From: Cryobacterium psychrotolerans
GTDB taxonomy: Bacteria > Actinomycetota > Actinomycetes > Actinomycetales > Microbacteriaceae
Assembly: GCF_900101115.1 (NCBI RefSeq)
Contig: NZ_FNFU01000005.1
Location: forward strand, 124,001 to 188,000
Direction of reading: 5' to 3'
Length of the DNA stretch: 64,000 nucleotides
The notes under the pieces are model-generated. The model was not told the origin of the DNA, did not search any database, and saw nothing but the letters and a program-made list of their open reading frames with translations. Both the position numbers and the translations under genes were made by a program. Of the stretch, positions 27,266 to 36,392 are shown in pieces. Every line of letters starts with the position of its first letter. Positions within the stretch are counted from its first letter, which is position 1.

Positions 27266-27520
27266 CTACGTGAGTCGAGTCGGATCCGTAGCGGAGGTCA
27301 GCTGCCGCACCCTGACGGGCTGCCGGTCGAGCCACGGTTCGGTGAATTCGGGGGCGAAGTCGCGGGCCTCGGGCTGGAAGCAGAGGTAGCGCAGGATCTG
27401 GTGGTATCTCGAAACCCCGATGCCGAAGCGATGCCGGATCGCGTCGCGCTTCGATTCGCCGGCGCCGGGCGTCCACTTCATCTCGAACTCGAGAATCGCT
27501 CTGTGTCGTTCCGTGAACAT
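27266..27520 (-). CDS. DUF3263 family protein
   Basis: Actinobacterial protein of 84 residues with the family pattern FTERHRAILEFEMKW, a basic helix (SKRDAIRHRFGI) and SRYHQILRYLCFQPEA. The fold looks like a helix-turn-helix (sigma-70 region-like). DUF3263 proteins are small, widespread in Actinobacteria and of unknown function. It stands alone. Confidence 0.8.
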   Translation of the reverse strand: MFTERHRAILEFEMKWTPGAGESKRDAIRHRFGIGVSRYHQILRYLCFQPEARDFAPEFTEPWLDRQPVRVRQLTSATDPTRLT

Positions 27521-27699
27521 GCACTCATGCTGGCATCGGTGACTGGTTTGGGCATGCGTGTCGCATACTGACTGGAAGGGGGCCCGTCAAAGCGGTCGCG
27601 AGACGGAATGTCGAGAGTTCGCCGACTCGTAAGTCGTCGTTGAGCCAGTCCGTTACTAGAGCTCGCACGGATGACTCACGGCCAGGAGTCGACCGGCGC

Positions 27700-28407
27700 C
27701 TATTCGTAGATTTCGACCAGACTGGCGGACTTCAGCTCGATCTGTGCGACGCCTTCGTACAGTGTGATTTCACCCGTCGTGCACAAAGTCGTTCCATGCG
27801 GGATGGGCTCCACGCCGCCGATGTCCCAAAGCACGATTTGGAATCGCCCGGTATCCGGGTAGTCGCGCCCAAGATTCAGGAAGACATCGTCGTTCGAGTT
27901 GCCGCTACCGGCTAGCGGTCCGCACACGTGCTGAGTCGTGCCGGCGTAGTTGACAGCCTCGTTCCACGCGATCTCGCCCCCTGGCTGATTCTCCACGGTG
28001 GAGGCGTCGACCGGCGACCCGGCAGTGCCGTCCGAGCAGAGGCCGTCCTCGCTCAGAAGAGCGATGGCCTCCCGTCCGATGTACTGGGTCAAGGAGTCGC
28101 AGGTGTCAGGGCCGAACTGCTCCGCACTCCCCTTCGTCGACGCATAGTCAGCGAAGACGTCGTATTCGGTCGTGCAGTTGTGGCTCAACCAGTCGATCTC
28201 TGAATTTATGGCCCCGGCGGTGTCATCTGCCCTTATTCGTTCCACCACCGTCGCCAGCGCATCGTCACAGGTGACCGACGGCTCGGACCGATTGTTGCTT
28301 CCTCCATAGCTGCTGCAGCTCGTGAGCAGCAGGACGGTCAACGGCGCCGCGAGCAGAATCGATAAGGCCCTGTCACGCATTCGCGTAGCGTGATCGAACG
28401 TTGTCAT
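27700..28407 (-). CDS. Secreted lipoprotein
   Basis: Predicted membrane-anchored lipoprotein of 235 residues with a signal peptide ending in LLLTSC (lipobox), followed by a Ser/Asn-rich linker. The C-terminal half (TTQHVCGPLAGSG, DVFLNLGRDYPD, LWDIGGVEPIP, GTTLCTTGEITLYEGVAQIEL) looks like an OB-type beta barrel with paired cysteines. Function unknown. The fold suggestion is inference from the strand pattern. Confidence 0.75.
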   Translation of the reverse strand: MTTFDHATRMRDRALSILLAAPLTVLLLTSCSSYGGSNNRSEPSVTCDDALATVVERIRADDTAGAINSEIDWLSHNCTTEYDVFADYASTKGSAEQFGPDTCDSLTQYIGREAIALLSEDGLCSDGTAGSPVDASTVENQPGGEIAWNEAVNYAGTTQHVCGPLAGSGNSNDDVFLNLGRDYPDTGRFQIVLWDIGGVEPIPHGTTLCTTGEITLYEGVAQIELKSASLVEIYE

Positions 28408-28676
28408 CGGGAATGCACCTCACGTTCGGGGCGGTGGAGTTGAGACCCTTCACCCTTGGCAAAGGGACAGCAATGAGCTCAGGTTAGCGACCAGGCAAGG
28501 CGCGCCGACCCACCGACTTCCCCCCAATTTAGGGATGACAGCAGTGCGCATTCGAATGCTGACGACCAATCGCACCTGCCCCCAGGCCGCACATGAAGTT
28601 GAACCTAGCTCTCCCCCGGCCTCGTCAGCAATGAAATCATCCTGTTCCCTTCTGAGCGCCATCAGGGAGAGGGTCG

Positions 28677-28796
28677 TCATGCGAGCCGAACGATGCGGCA
28701 CCCCGGGCAGCACCAGTAGGGGCCTTCAACGGTGCCCTCGATCACCAAGGGCACCAAGCATCGTTCGCAGTTCGGCACACCCAGGTCGTCTTCCAT
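28677..28796 (-). CDS. Very small zinc-ribbon protein
   Basis: A 39-residue frame from the ATG at 28796 (42 residues from a GTG at 28805) with two metal-binding pairs: NCERCLVPL and YWCCPGCRIVRLA. The CxxC...CCxxC arrangement and intact frame suggest a zinc-binding peptide. No family name is recognised. It is alone between a lipoprotein gene and a coiled-coil gene. Confidence 0.5.
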   Translation of the reverse strand: MEDDLGVPNCERCLVPLVIEGTVEGPYWCCPGCRIVRLA

Positions 28797-28911
28797 GTCG
28801 GACACACTACGCGTGCACCCGTGCTTGGCCTCGAGATCCGCCAACAGGGCGTGGCACTCGACCGTCCCCGCTTCCGCGCCCAGCGTGACGGGATTACAGT
28901 TTTGTTATTTA

Positions 28912-28935
28912 GTTTACGTATTGCGTTTACGTATT
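28912..28935 (+). promoter_or_regulatory. Direct-repeat operator upstream of the coiled-coil gene
   Basis: Two copies of GTTTACGTATT (28912-28922 and 28925-28935), 13 bp apart, each containing the palindrome TACGTA, lie in an AT-rich patch 25 bp before the start codon. Placement suggests autoregulation by the adjacent KfrA-like protein. Confidence 0.5.
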
Positions 28936-28960
28936 ACGTCGTCACCGATACGATATTGAT

Positions 28961-29968
28961 ATGAGCACCCTCGAAGTCACCGATGTGCGCACCTGTCGTT
29001 TCCCCGGCTGCGACGAGCCCGTTGATGCCACGCCTGGCGTTGGGCGACCCTCCGTCTATTGCACCGACCCCGCTCACAACAAGTCCGCCGCGTGGCGGGC
29101 ACGCAATGCCGAGGCCGGCCAGGGCCAGCGCGCGGCCGAAGACGAGAAGTTCCCCGTCGATGCAGCCCTCCAGCGCGGCAGCATGCTGAAGGCCCAGGTC
29201 ACCGGCATGGCCGAGCACTTTCAGCAGCAGCTCGCACTCCTCGTCAGCGAGCTGCACACGATCGCGGACCCCGACGCGGTCGCAGCGCAGATCGAGGCAG
29301 TGAAAGCTGGCGCTGCCGAGCAGGTCGCGTCTGCGGCCGCCCGCGCCAACCGGGCCGAGACCGCCATGCGTGAGGCCGAAGCCGAGCGCGCCGAGGCCGA
29401 CGCAGCAGCTGAGGAATCCGCTGCCCAGGTCGACGACCTCCGCGCCGCCCTCGAGGCACTCGAGCAACGCGCTGCCACCCTGGAGAAGAATCTGGTCATC
29501 GCGAGCGAGGACACAGTGCGGGCCGCCACAGAGATCGCCACCCTGACAGAACAGGTAGCCGCACTGAGCGCCGAGAACACAGCCATGACAGCACAGCTCT
29601 TCGAGGCCCGGGAGGTCGTCACAACGACCGCAGCGGCCAAGGACGAGGCCCTGGCGACCGCGCGGGACGCGGCCGTGCGTGCGGACGCCGCCACTGCGCG
29701 CGCCGACCGTGCCGAGGCAGAGGCCGCGAGCACCCGCGGCCACCTTGACCAGGTCCGTACCGAGCGCGAGAACGCCCGGGCGGAAGCGCTCGTGCTCACC
29801 GGGAGCCTGGCAACGGTCATAAGCGAACGCGACAGTGCCACGGCCGCGGCGGCGAGGGAGCGTTCCAACGCCGAGCAGCGCGTCACCGACGTGCGGGACG
29901 CCCTGGAGCAGCAACTCGCACTGCTGCGTGCGGAGCCGGAGCAGTTGCGCACAGGTGAACGCGAATAA
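28961..29968 (+). CDS. KfrA-like coiled-coil DNA-binding protein
   Basis: Protein of 335 residues with an N-terminal zinc-finger-like segment (CRFPGCDEPV...YCTDPAHNKSAAWRARN). More than 200 residues of Ala/Glu/Arg-rich coiled coil follow, from about residue 80 to the end. This is the architecture of KfrA-type plasmid proteins, which bind their own promoter through the N-terminus and oligomerise through the coil. Here a tandem operator sits just upstream. On a chromosome near the origin it may be a plasmid-derived relic or a nucleoid-associated protein; family membership is by architecture, not by a diagnostic motif. Confidence 0.6.
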   Translation: MSTLEVTDVRTCRFPGCDEPVDATPGVGRPSVYCTDPAHNKSAAWRARNAEAGQGQRAAEDEKFPVDAALQRGSMLKAQVTGMAEHFQQQLALLVSELHTIADPDAVAAQIEAVKAGAAEQVASAAARANRAETAMREAEAERAEADAAAEESAAQVDDLRAALEALEQRAATLEKNLVIASEDTVRAATEIATLTEQVAALSAENTAMTAQLFEAREVVTTTAAAKDEALATARDAAVRADAATARADRAEAEAASTRGHLDQVRTERENARAEALVLTGSLATVISERDSATAAAARERSNAEQRVTDVRDALEQQLALLRAEPEQLRTGERE

Positions 29969-30548
29969 GGCGCAGCGCGGAGTGGCCGACTAGCTCGCCG
30001 CGGGGCCGTGCGGCATATGTACGTTTCTGAAACGCCGCCTAAGACCGGGTGCCGAACCTCACGGCAGCGCGGCGTCAGGGAGGAGCCTCAGGCGGCCCCT
30101 GCTACCCCCCGCCAAGGCCAAAGCTGGACCCGTGAACTCCGGGCGTCCCCCGCACGCCCTACGCGGCGCTGGGCGGCTCCGGAAGCTACGCCAAACTGGC
30201 AGCGGTCGGGACACGCCCCACGACGACAGTCCCTGGCGACGAAGGCGGCATCGCAATCCCCCAGGACGTCGAGATAACGTTCTGCAGCAGGGCTAGTTCC
30301 GGGGCGCACTCGGGGCGCACCGTCAGAAATGGGCGATTCAGTCCCCCGCGATTCCGGGGCACACAAGGCGCACCCAAGTACACACGTATTACTACCTAAG
30401 ATCACCCAAGTGCTACCAACTCACGCACTCGTCGAGAAGCACTCGAGGAAAGCAAAAGGCCATCTCCTGTGTGGGAAATGGCCCTTGACCTAGGTAAATA
30501 TCTAAATATCGGTTGTAGTCCGCGACCTGTTATGCGGATATTCATGTG
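29969..30548. other. Gene-free stretch with a recombinase remnant
   Basis: No intact gene. A short plus-strand piece at 30151-30210 (TPYAALGGSGSYAKLAAVG) resembles the C-terminus of the serine recombinase at 12541 (TLYAALTGSGKYAGV) and is probably a relic of a related element. The rest up to the tRNA genes holds nothing I can support. Confidence 0.4.
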
Positions 30549-30621
30549 TGGAGCCACGGGGAATCGAACCCCGGACCTCCTGCTTGCAAAGCAGGCGCTC
30601 TACCAATTGAGCTATGGCCCC
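30549..30621 (-). tRNA. tRNA-Ala (TGC)
   Basis: A 73-nt cloverleaf read on the minus strand. The acceptor GGGGCCA pairs with TGGCTCC, the D-arm is AGCTCAATTGGTAGAGC, the anticodon loop CTTTGCAAG gives TGC, and the T-arm is GGGGTTCGATTCCCC. CCA is not encoded. Confidence 0.96.
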
Positions 30622-30658
30622 GCGAATCACAGGTGACAAGTCACCTTGAGGTCGCACG

Positions 30659-30732
30659 TGGGGATACCGGGATTTGAACCTGGGACCTCTTCATTATCAG
30701 TGAAGCGCTCTAACCAACTGAGCTATATCCCC
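30659..30732 (-). tRNA. tRNA-Ile (GAT)
   Basis: A 74-nt cloverleaf on the minus strand. The acceptor GGGGATA pairs with TATCCCC, the anticodon loop CTGATAA gives GAT, and the T-arm contains GGTTCAAATCC. It lies 37 bp upstream of tRNA-Ala, the usual Ile-Ala pair after gyrA, here without an rRNA operon. Confidence 0.96.
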
Positions 30733-30756
30733 CTATTGGGCAGATTTGAGACTACC

Positions 30757-30808
30757 GGAACCAGCCGGTTTCTCCCAATCGAGACGAGAGAAAACCGCGG
30801 CTGGTTCC
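30757..30808. repeat. Hairpin between tRNA-Ile and DUF3566
   Basis: The left arm GGAACCAGCCGGTTTCTC is the near-complement of the right arm GAGAAAACCGCGGCTGGTTCC. The stem is strong but has no clear U tract, so it may act as a processing signal or weak terminator for the leftward gyrB-gyrA-DUF3566 operon. Confidence 0.5.
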
Positions 30809-30818
30809 ACGTGAAACG
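30803..30818. promoter_or_regulatory. parS-like site near DUF3566
   Basis: GGTTCCACGTGAAACG matches the parS consensus (TGTTNCACGTGAAACA) at all core positions, with changes only at both ends. It lies 14 kb from parAB on the other side of the origin. Confidence 0.6.
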
Positions 30819-30829
30819 TGTATTTCTGC

Positions 30830-31234
30830 CTAGTTGTTGGTGAAACCGACGAGCAGTCCGCCGGTCATCTTCACACTGAGGTTGTACAGCAGGGCGAAAA
30901 TGGCCCCCAACGCGGTGATGACGACCGTGTTGAGCACGGCCACCACGGTGGCGAAGCCCATGACGTTCCCGAGCGAGAGAATGCTCGCGAGGTCTGACGA
31001 GTCGCCGGCGATCGAGGTGTACAGGTCGTCGACCGTGTCGAAAATCATCGTCTGGTTGAGCACCGTGAAGATCAGGAACGTGGCCACGATCGTGACGACG
31101 GCCAGGCAGACGGCGACCAGGAACGAGAGCTTCACGCTCGACCAGAAGTCGATGTACACCAGCTTGAGGCGCACCTGCTTGGTGGACGGTCGGCGGGTCG
31201 ACTTCTTGGCAAGCTTTTCTGCGACGCTACTCAT
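30830..31234 (-). CDS. DUF3566 membrane protein
   Basis: Actinobacterial membrane protein of 134 residues that commonly follows gyrA. It has a basic cytoplasmic N-terminus ([16 protein letters not shown]), a first membrane segment ([19 protein letters not shown]) and a second near residues 95-120 ([20 protein letters not shown]). Its start overlaps the gyrA stop by 8 bp (ATGAGTAG). Function unknown; the position suggests co-expression with gyrase. Confidence 0.9.
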   Translation of the reverse strand: MSSVAEKLAKKSTRRPSTKQVRLKLVYIDFWSSVKLSFLVAVCLAVVTIVATFLIFTVLNQTMIFDTVDDLYTSIAGDSSDLASILSLGNVMGFATVVAVLNTVVITALGAIFALLYNLSVKMTGGLLVGFTNN

Positions 31235-33815
31235 CTACTGATTCTTCTTTCTCCGCGTCGCTCTCCGGTGCGGCCTCAACGAGTTCGGCCACCAGATTGC
31301 GTTCGGTGTTCTTCGCTATGGCAATGATCCTGTCCTGCAACGCGAATTTCGCGAAGACCACGCCCATCGTGTCGCGTCCCTTGGCCGGGACTTCCGCGAC
31401 GTCAGAGCGTACCACCTTGCCGCTGGCCAGGACCACGAGCACCTCGTCGCCTTCATCGACGATCAGGGCGCCCACCAGGTCGCCCCGGTCCTCGTTGAGT
31501 TTGGCGACCTTGATGCCGAGGCCCCCGCGGTTCTGCAGGCGGTATTGGTCGGCCGCTGTGCGCTTGGCGTAGCCGCCTTCCGTGACCACGAAGACGAATC
31601 CGTCATTGGAGACAACGGATGCGTCGAGCAGTTTGTCTTCGCCCCGGAAGTGCATGCCGATGACGCCGGAGGTGCTGCGTCCCATCGGCCGCAGGGCCTC
31701 ATCCGTCGCGGTGAACCGGATGGACATGCCCTTGCGGGAGACGAGCAGCAGGTCGGAATCGTCATTGACGAGCAGCGCGGAGACGAGTTCGTCGCCTTCT
31801 CTGAGCTTGATCGCGATGATCCCGCCGGTGCGGTTGGTGTCGTATTCGCGCAGCGCGGTCTTCTTGATCAGGCCGTCGCGGGTGGCGAGGGTGAGGTACT
31901 GGGCCACCCCGTAATCGCGGATGTCGAGGATCTGCGCGATTTCCTCACCCGGCTGCAGCGCGAGCAGGTTGGCGACGTGCTGGCCCTTCGCGTCGCGGCC
32001 GGATTCGACTGCTTCGTACGCCTTGGCGCGGTAGACCCGGCCGGTGTTCGTGAAGAACAGGAGCCAGTGGTGCGTGGTGGTGACGAAGAAGTGCTCCACG
32101 ACGTCATCCGCCCGGAGCTGGGCTCCCTTGACGCCCTTGCCGCCACGGTGCTGGTTGCGGTAGTTGTCGCTCCTGGTGCGCTTGATGTAGCCGCCGCGGG
32201 TGACGGTGACGACCATCTCCTCTTCGGGGATGAGGTCCTCGATCGACATGTCGCCGTCGAAGCCGAACATGATCTCGGTGCGCCGGTCGTCGCCGAACTT
32301 GGCGGTGATCTCGCCGAGTTCTTCGCTGATGATCGTGCGCTGGCGCTCGGGGCTGGCCAGGATCGACTTGAACTCGGCGATCTGCAGCTCGAGTTCGGCG
32401 GCCTGGTCGATGATCTTCTGTCGTTCGAGGGCGGCCAGGCGACGCAGCTGCATGGTCAGGATCGCGTCGGCCTGGAGCTTGTCGACGTCGAGCAGGGCCA
32501 TCAGGCCTTCGCGGGCGTCGTCGACGGTGTTCGACCGGCGGATGAGGGCGATTACCTCATCGAGCGCGTCGAGGGCCTTGAGGTAGCCGCGCAGGATGTG
32601 CGCGTCGGCCTCGGCCTTGTTCAGCCGGAACTGCGTGCGCCGGACGATGACCTCGATCTGGTGCGCGACCCACGCGGTGATGAAGCCGTCCAGGGCGAGC
32701 GTGCGCGGGATGCCGTCGACGATGGCGAGCATGTTCGCGCCGAAGTTGTCCTGCAGCTGGGTGTGCTTGTACAGGTTGTTCAGCACGACCTTGGCGACCG
32801 CATCGCGCTTGAGCACGATGACGAGGCGCTGGCCGGTGCGACCGGATGTCTCGTCGCGGATGTCGGCGATGCCGCTGATCTTGGCGTCCTTGACCAGGTC
32901 GGCGATCTTGATCGCGAGGTTGTCCGGGTTGACCTGGTAGGGCAGCTCGGTGATGACGAGGCAGGTGCGACCCTGGAGCTCCTCGATGTTGACCACGGCG
33001 CGCATCGTGATGGAGCCGCGGCCGGTGCGGTAGGCATCCTGGATGCCCTTGGTGCCGAGGATCTGGGCGCCGGTGGGGAAGTCGGGGCCCTTGATCCGCT
33101 GCATCAGGGCCTCGAGCAGCTCCTCACGGGTGGCCTCGGGGTTCTCGAGGTACCACAGCGCGCCGGCGGCCACCTCGCGCAGGTTGTGCGGCGGGATGTT
33201 CGTGGCCATGCCGACGGCGATGCCCACGGAGCCGTTGACCAGCAGGTTCGGGAACCGGGCGGGCAGCACGGTCGGCTCGAGCGTGCGGCCGTCGTAGTTG
33301 TCCTGGAAGTCGACGGTGTCTTCGTCGATGTCCCGCACCATCTCGAGCGCGAGCGGAGCCATCTTGGTTTCGGTGTACCGGGGGGCGGCGGCACCGTCGT
33401 TGCCGGGGGAGCCGAAGTTGCCCTGGCCGAGGGCCAGCGGGTACCGCAGGCTCCACGGCTGGACGAGCCGCACGAGGGCGTCGTAGATCGAAGAGTCACC
33501 GTGCGGGTGGAACTGCCCCATCACGTCGCCGACGACGCGGGCGCACTTCGAGAAGGCCTTGTCGGGGCGGTAGCCGCCGTCGAACATGGCGTAGATCACG
33601 CGGCGGTGCACGGGCTTCATACCGTCGCGCACGTCGGGCAGCGCGCGCCCGACGATGACGCTCATCGCGTAGTCGAGGTAGGACCGCTGCATTTCCAGCT
33701 GCAGGTCGACCTGGTCGATCTTGCCGTGCTGGATCAGGTGCTTCGCCGCGGCCGCGGCCTCGGCGGCCTCCACGGTGTTCTCGCCCGGGGTGTCGGGGGT
33801 GTCTTTAGATGTCAA
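31227..33815 (-). CDS. gyrA: DNA gyrase subunit A
   Basis: Breakage-reunion subunit of DNA gyrase, 862 residues. Catalytic Tyr143 lies in [10 protein letters not shown]. The quinolone-resistance region [16 protein letters not shown] carries Ser108 and Asp112 at the positions of E. coli Ser83 and Asp87, so no classical resistance change is seen. The six-bladed C-terminal pinwheel includes KQQ-like GRDAKGQHV. The most upstream start is a TTG at 33815 overlapping the gyrB stop; a GTG at 33773 is the alternative. An acidic tail ([11 protein letters not shown]) ends the protein. Confidence 0.97.
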   Translation of the reverse strand: MTSKDTPDTPGENTVEAAEAAAAAKHLIQHGKIDQVDLQLEMQRSYLDYAMSVIVGRALPDVRDGMKPVHRRVIYAMFDGGYRPDKAFSKCARVVGDVMGQFHPHGDSSIYDALVRLVQPWSLRYPLALGQGNFGSPGNDGAAAPRYTETKMAPLALEMVRDIDEDTVDFQDNYDGRTLEPTVLPARFPNLLVNGSVGIAVGMATNIPPHNLREVAAGALWYLENPEATREELLEALMQRIKGPDFPTGAQILGTKGIQDAYRTGRGSITMRAVVNIEELQGRTCLVITELPYQVNPDNLAIKIADLVKDAKISGIADIRDETSGRTGQRLVIVLKRDAVAKVVLNNLYKHTQLQDNFGANMLAIVDGIPRTLALDGFITAWVAHQIEVIVRRTQFRLNKAEADAHILRGYLKALDALDEVIALIRRSNTVDDAREGLMALLDVDKLQADAILTMQLRRLAALERQKIIDQAAELELQIAEFKSILASPERQRTIISEELGEITAKFGDDRRTEIMFGFDGDMSIEDLIPEEEMVVTVTRGGYIKRTRSDNYRNQHRGGKGVKGAQLRADDVVEHFFVTTTHHWLLFFTNTGRVYRAKAYEAVESGRDAKGQHVANLLALQPGEEIAQILDIRDYGVAQYLTLATRDGLIKKTALREYDTNRTGGIIAIKLREGDELVSALLVNDDSDLLLVSRKGMSIRFTATDEALRPMGRSTSGVIGMHFRGEDKLLDASVVSNDGFVFVVTEGGYAKRTAADQYRLQNRGGLGIKVAKLNEDRGDLVGALIVDEGDEVLVVLASGKVVRSDVAEVPAKGRDTMGVVFAKFALQDRIIAIAKNTERNLVAELVEAAPESDAEKEESVDE

Positions 33816-35781
33816 GGAAACGCACGTCCTTCGCGTTCTTTTGGATGAAGTTACGGCGGGACTCGACGTCCTCGCCCATCAGGGTGGAGAAGATTTCGTC
33901 GGCAGCCGCCGCGTCATCGAGGGTGACCTGCAGCAGCGTGCGGGATTCCGGAGCCATGGTCGTTTCCCACAGTTCCTTGTAGTCCATCTCGCCAAGACCC
34001 TTGTAGCGCTGGATGCCGTTGTCCTTGGGAATCCGCTTGCCGGCCGCGGCGCCATCCGCCAGCAGGGCGTCGCGCTCTCGGTCCGAGTACACGTATTCGT
34101 GCGCCGAGTTGGCCCACTTCAGTCGGTACAGCGGCGGCTGGGCGAGGTAGACGTAGCCCAGGTCGATCAGCGGGCGCATATACCGGAACAGCAATGTAAG
34201 CAGCAGGGTGGTGATGTGCTGGCCGTCGACGTCGGCATCGGCCATCAGCACGATCTTGTGGTAACGCACCTTGTCCGGGTTGAATTCCTCGCCGATGCCG
34301 GCGCCGAACGCCGTGATCATGGCCTGCACCTCGTTATTGCCGAGCGCGCGGTCGAGGCGAGCCTTCTCGACGTTGAGGATCTTGCCTCGGAGGGGGAGGA
34401 TCGCCTGGGTCTCGGGGTTGCGTCCCTGCACGGCGGAACCGCCGGCCGAGTCACCCTCGACGATGAAGATCTCGGAGAGGGAGGGGTCCTTGCTCTGGCA
34501 GTCCTTGAGCTTGCCGGGCATGCCGCCGCCCTCGAGCAGGCCCTTGCGGCGGGCCGTTTCCCGGGCCTTGCGCGCGGCCATCCGGGCGTTCGAGGCCTGG
34601 AGGGCCTTGCGGATGATCTCGCGGGCCGGGTTCGGGTTGCGGTTGAACCAGTCCGAGAGCTGGTCGCCCGCGACGCGCTGCACGAATGCCTTGGCCTCGG
34701 TGTTGCCCAGCTTGGTCTTCGTCTGTCCTTCGAACTGCGGTTCGGCGAGTTTGATCGACACGACGGCGGTCAGACCCTCGCGCACGTCGTCGCCGGTGAG
34801 GTTGTCATCCTTTTCCTTCAGGATGCCCTTCTCGCGGGCGTACTTGTTGACGAGCGTGGTGAGCGCGGCCCGGAAACCCTCTTCGTGGGTTCCACCCTCG
34901 TGGGTGTTGATCGTGTTCGCGTAGGTGTGCACGCTCTCCGTGTACGCGGTGGTCCACTGCATGGCCACTTCGAGCGCGATCTTGCGCTCCTTGTCTTCGA
35001 ACTCGAAGGAGATGATTTCGTCGTTGACCAGGTCGGCCTTCTTGGCACGGTTCAGGTAGGCGACGTAGTCGACCAGGCCCTGCTCGTACATGAAGGTATT
35101 GGTGACGGGGTTGCCCTCGTCGTCAGCGTGTTCGGGCCGCTCGTCGGCGAGCGTGAGGCGCAGGCCCTTATTGAGGAAGGCCATCTGCTGGAACCGGGCG
35201 CGGAGCGTTTCGTAGTCGAACTCGACGGTCTCGAACGTTTCGGTGCTCGGCCAGAAGGTGATGGTCGTGCCGGTCTCGCTGGATTCTTCGCCCTTTTCCA
35301 GCGGAGCGTTGGGCACGCCGTCGGCGAAGCTCTGGCGCCAGACATGTCCCTGGCGGCGTACCTCGACCTCGAGGCGGGACGACAGCGCGTTGACGACCGA
35401 GCTTCCGACTCCGTGCAGTCCGCCGGAGACGGAGTAGCCGCCGCCGCCGAACTTTCCGCCGGCGTGCAGGACCGTCAGCACGACCTCAACTGTCGAGCGG
35501 CCCTCGGCCTTGTGGATGTCGACCGGGATGCCGCGGCCGTTGTCCTCGACCCGAACCGCGCCGTCGGCGAGGATACGAATTCCGATGGTGTCGCAGTATC
35601 CGGCCAGCGCCTCATCGACGGAGTTGTCGACGATCTCGTAGACGAGGTGGTGCAGCCCGCGGGGACCCGTCGAACCGATGTACATTCCGGGTCGTTTGCG
35701 TACGGCTTCAAGTCCTTCGAGAACCTGGATATCGTCTGCGCCGTATTCGTGCGCCGGCTCTGTCTTTGGTTCAACTGACAT
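33805..35781 (-). CDS. gyrB: DNA gyrase subunit B
   Basis: ATPase subunit of gyrase, 658 residues from the ATG at 35781 (AGGAG upstream). GHKL ATP-binding motifs [12 protein letters not shown] and [14 protein letters not shown] are present, as are the [15 protein letters not shown] and the metal site DADVDG. The C-terminus reads [15 protein letters not shown], as in other gyrB genes. It overlaps gyrA by 11 bp and is cotranscribed with it. Confidence 0.97.
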   Translation of the reverse strand: MSVEPKTEPAHEYGADDIQVLEGLEAVRKRPGMYIGSTGPRGLHHLVYEIVDNSVDEALAGYCDTIGIRILADGAVRVEDNGRGIPVDIHKAEGRSTVEVVLTVLHAGGKFGGGGYSVSGGLHGVGSSVVNALSSRLEVEVRRQGHVWRQSFADGVPNAPLEKGEESSETGTTITFWPSTETFETVEFDYETLRARFQQMAFLNKGLRLTLADERPEHADDEGNPVTNTFMYEQGLVDYVAYLNRAKKADLVNDEIISFEFEDKERKIALEVAMQWTTAYTESVHTYANTINTHEGGTHEEGFRAALTTLVNKYAREKGILKEKDDNLTGDDVREGLTAVVSIKLAEPQFEGQTKTKLGNTEAKAFVQRVAGDQLSDWFNRNPNPAREIIRKALQASNARMAARKARETARRKGLLEGGGMPGKLKDCQSKDPSLSEIFIVEGDSAGGSAVQGRNPETQAILPLRGKILNVEKARLDRALGNNEVQAMITAFGAGIGEEFNPDKVRYHKIVLMADADVDGQHITTLLLTLLFRYMRPLIDLGYVYLAQPPLYRLKWANSAHEYVYSDRERDALLADGAAAGKRIPKDNGIQRYKGLGEMDYKELWETTMAPESRTLLQVTLDDAAAADEIFSTLMGEDVESRRNFIQKNAKDVRFLDI

Positions 35782-35903
35782 CTGAAATTGGGCTCCTGAC
35801 CGTCGCACGGGCGACCATTCAGTCTACCAAACGGGCCGAGCGCTCCCGGCCACATACGCGCGTCTGGCGCGTTTTATTTGCGAGGGTGACCGAATTTGCC
35901 CGG

Positions 35904-36392
35904 TTACCCGTAGGTATCGCGTGGACCCCGCCCTGGAATTGATCTGGGGCCCTTTTTCCAGGAGGGGGCGTTGGGTCCCTGAAATCGGATTGACTCGATT
36001 CCGGCATCCGGATACTTCACGGCGATGTGATTCATGATCTCGACGCGCATCATCCTCAGCTGCGTGGCCCACGCGGTCGACTCGCAGCTCACGGTCAGCA
36101 CACCGTCCTCGATTCCGGCGGGGGTGGAGTGTTTCGCGGTCTCCTCTCCGGCCAGCTCGACCCACGATGCGAGGAGTTCGGACTGGGCGAGGGGAGAGTT
36201 CCAGCCGAGTTGCCTGGTGAGCGAACTGATCGCATCGCCGAGCCCCCGCGGGTCGCGGCCGGCCCCGAACGGAACGCTGGAGCCGGTTTCGTCACGGGTG
36301 CGGCGCTTGCCCCTGGATCGTTTGGCATTCGGGTCGCCGAAGACGTCTTTGAAGCGCAGGTATACGCGGCCCGCTTCGCTCTGCTCAGCCAT
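35904..36392 (-). CDS. DciA-like helicase-loading protein (DUF721)
   Basis: Protein of 162 residues in the DUF721 family, whose DciA members load the replicative helicase DnaB in bacteria lacking DnaC/DnaI. The conserved domain covers about residues 55-145 (LGWNSPLAQSELLASWVELA, GVLTVSCESTAWATQLRMM). A basic disordered N-terminus (AKRSRGKRRTRDE) precedes it. The ATG at 36392 overlaps the recF stop by 8 bp. Placement between recF and gyrB is the usual actinobacterial order. Confidence 0.85.
   Translation of the reverse strand: MAEQSEAGRVYLRFKDVFGDPNAKRSRGKRRTRDETGSSVPFGAGRDPRGLGDAISSLTRQLGWNSPLAQSELLASWVELAGEETAKHSTPAGIEDGVLTVSCESTAWATQLRMMRVEIMNHIAVKYPDAGIESIRFQGPNAPSWKKGPRSIPGRGPRDTYG

Noticed and set aside
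30757-30808. Hairpin as a classical rho-independent terminator
   Set aside because: The stem is good but neither strand shows a U tract after it, so it is listed only as a hairpin.
31545-35778. Two long plus-strand open frames of 680-770 codons
   Set aside because: They lie antisense to gyrA and gyrB and arise from high-GC codon bias.
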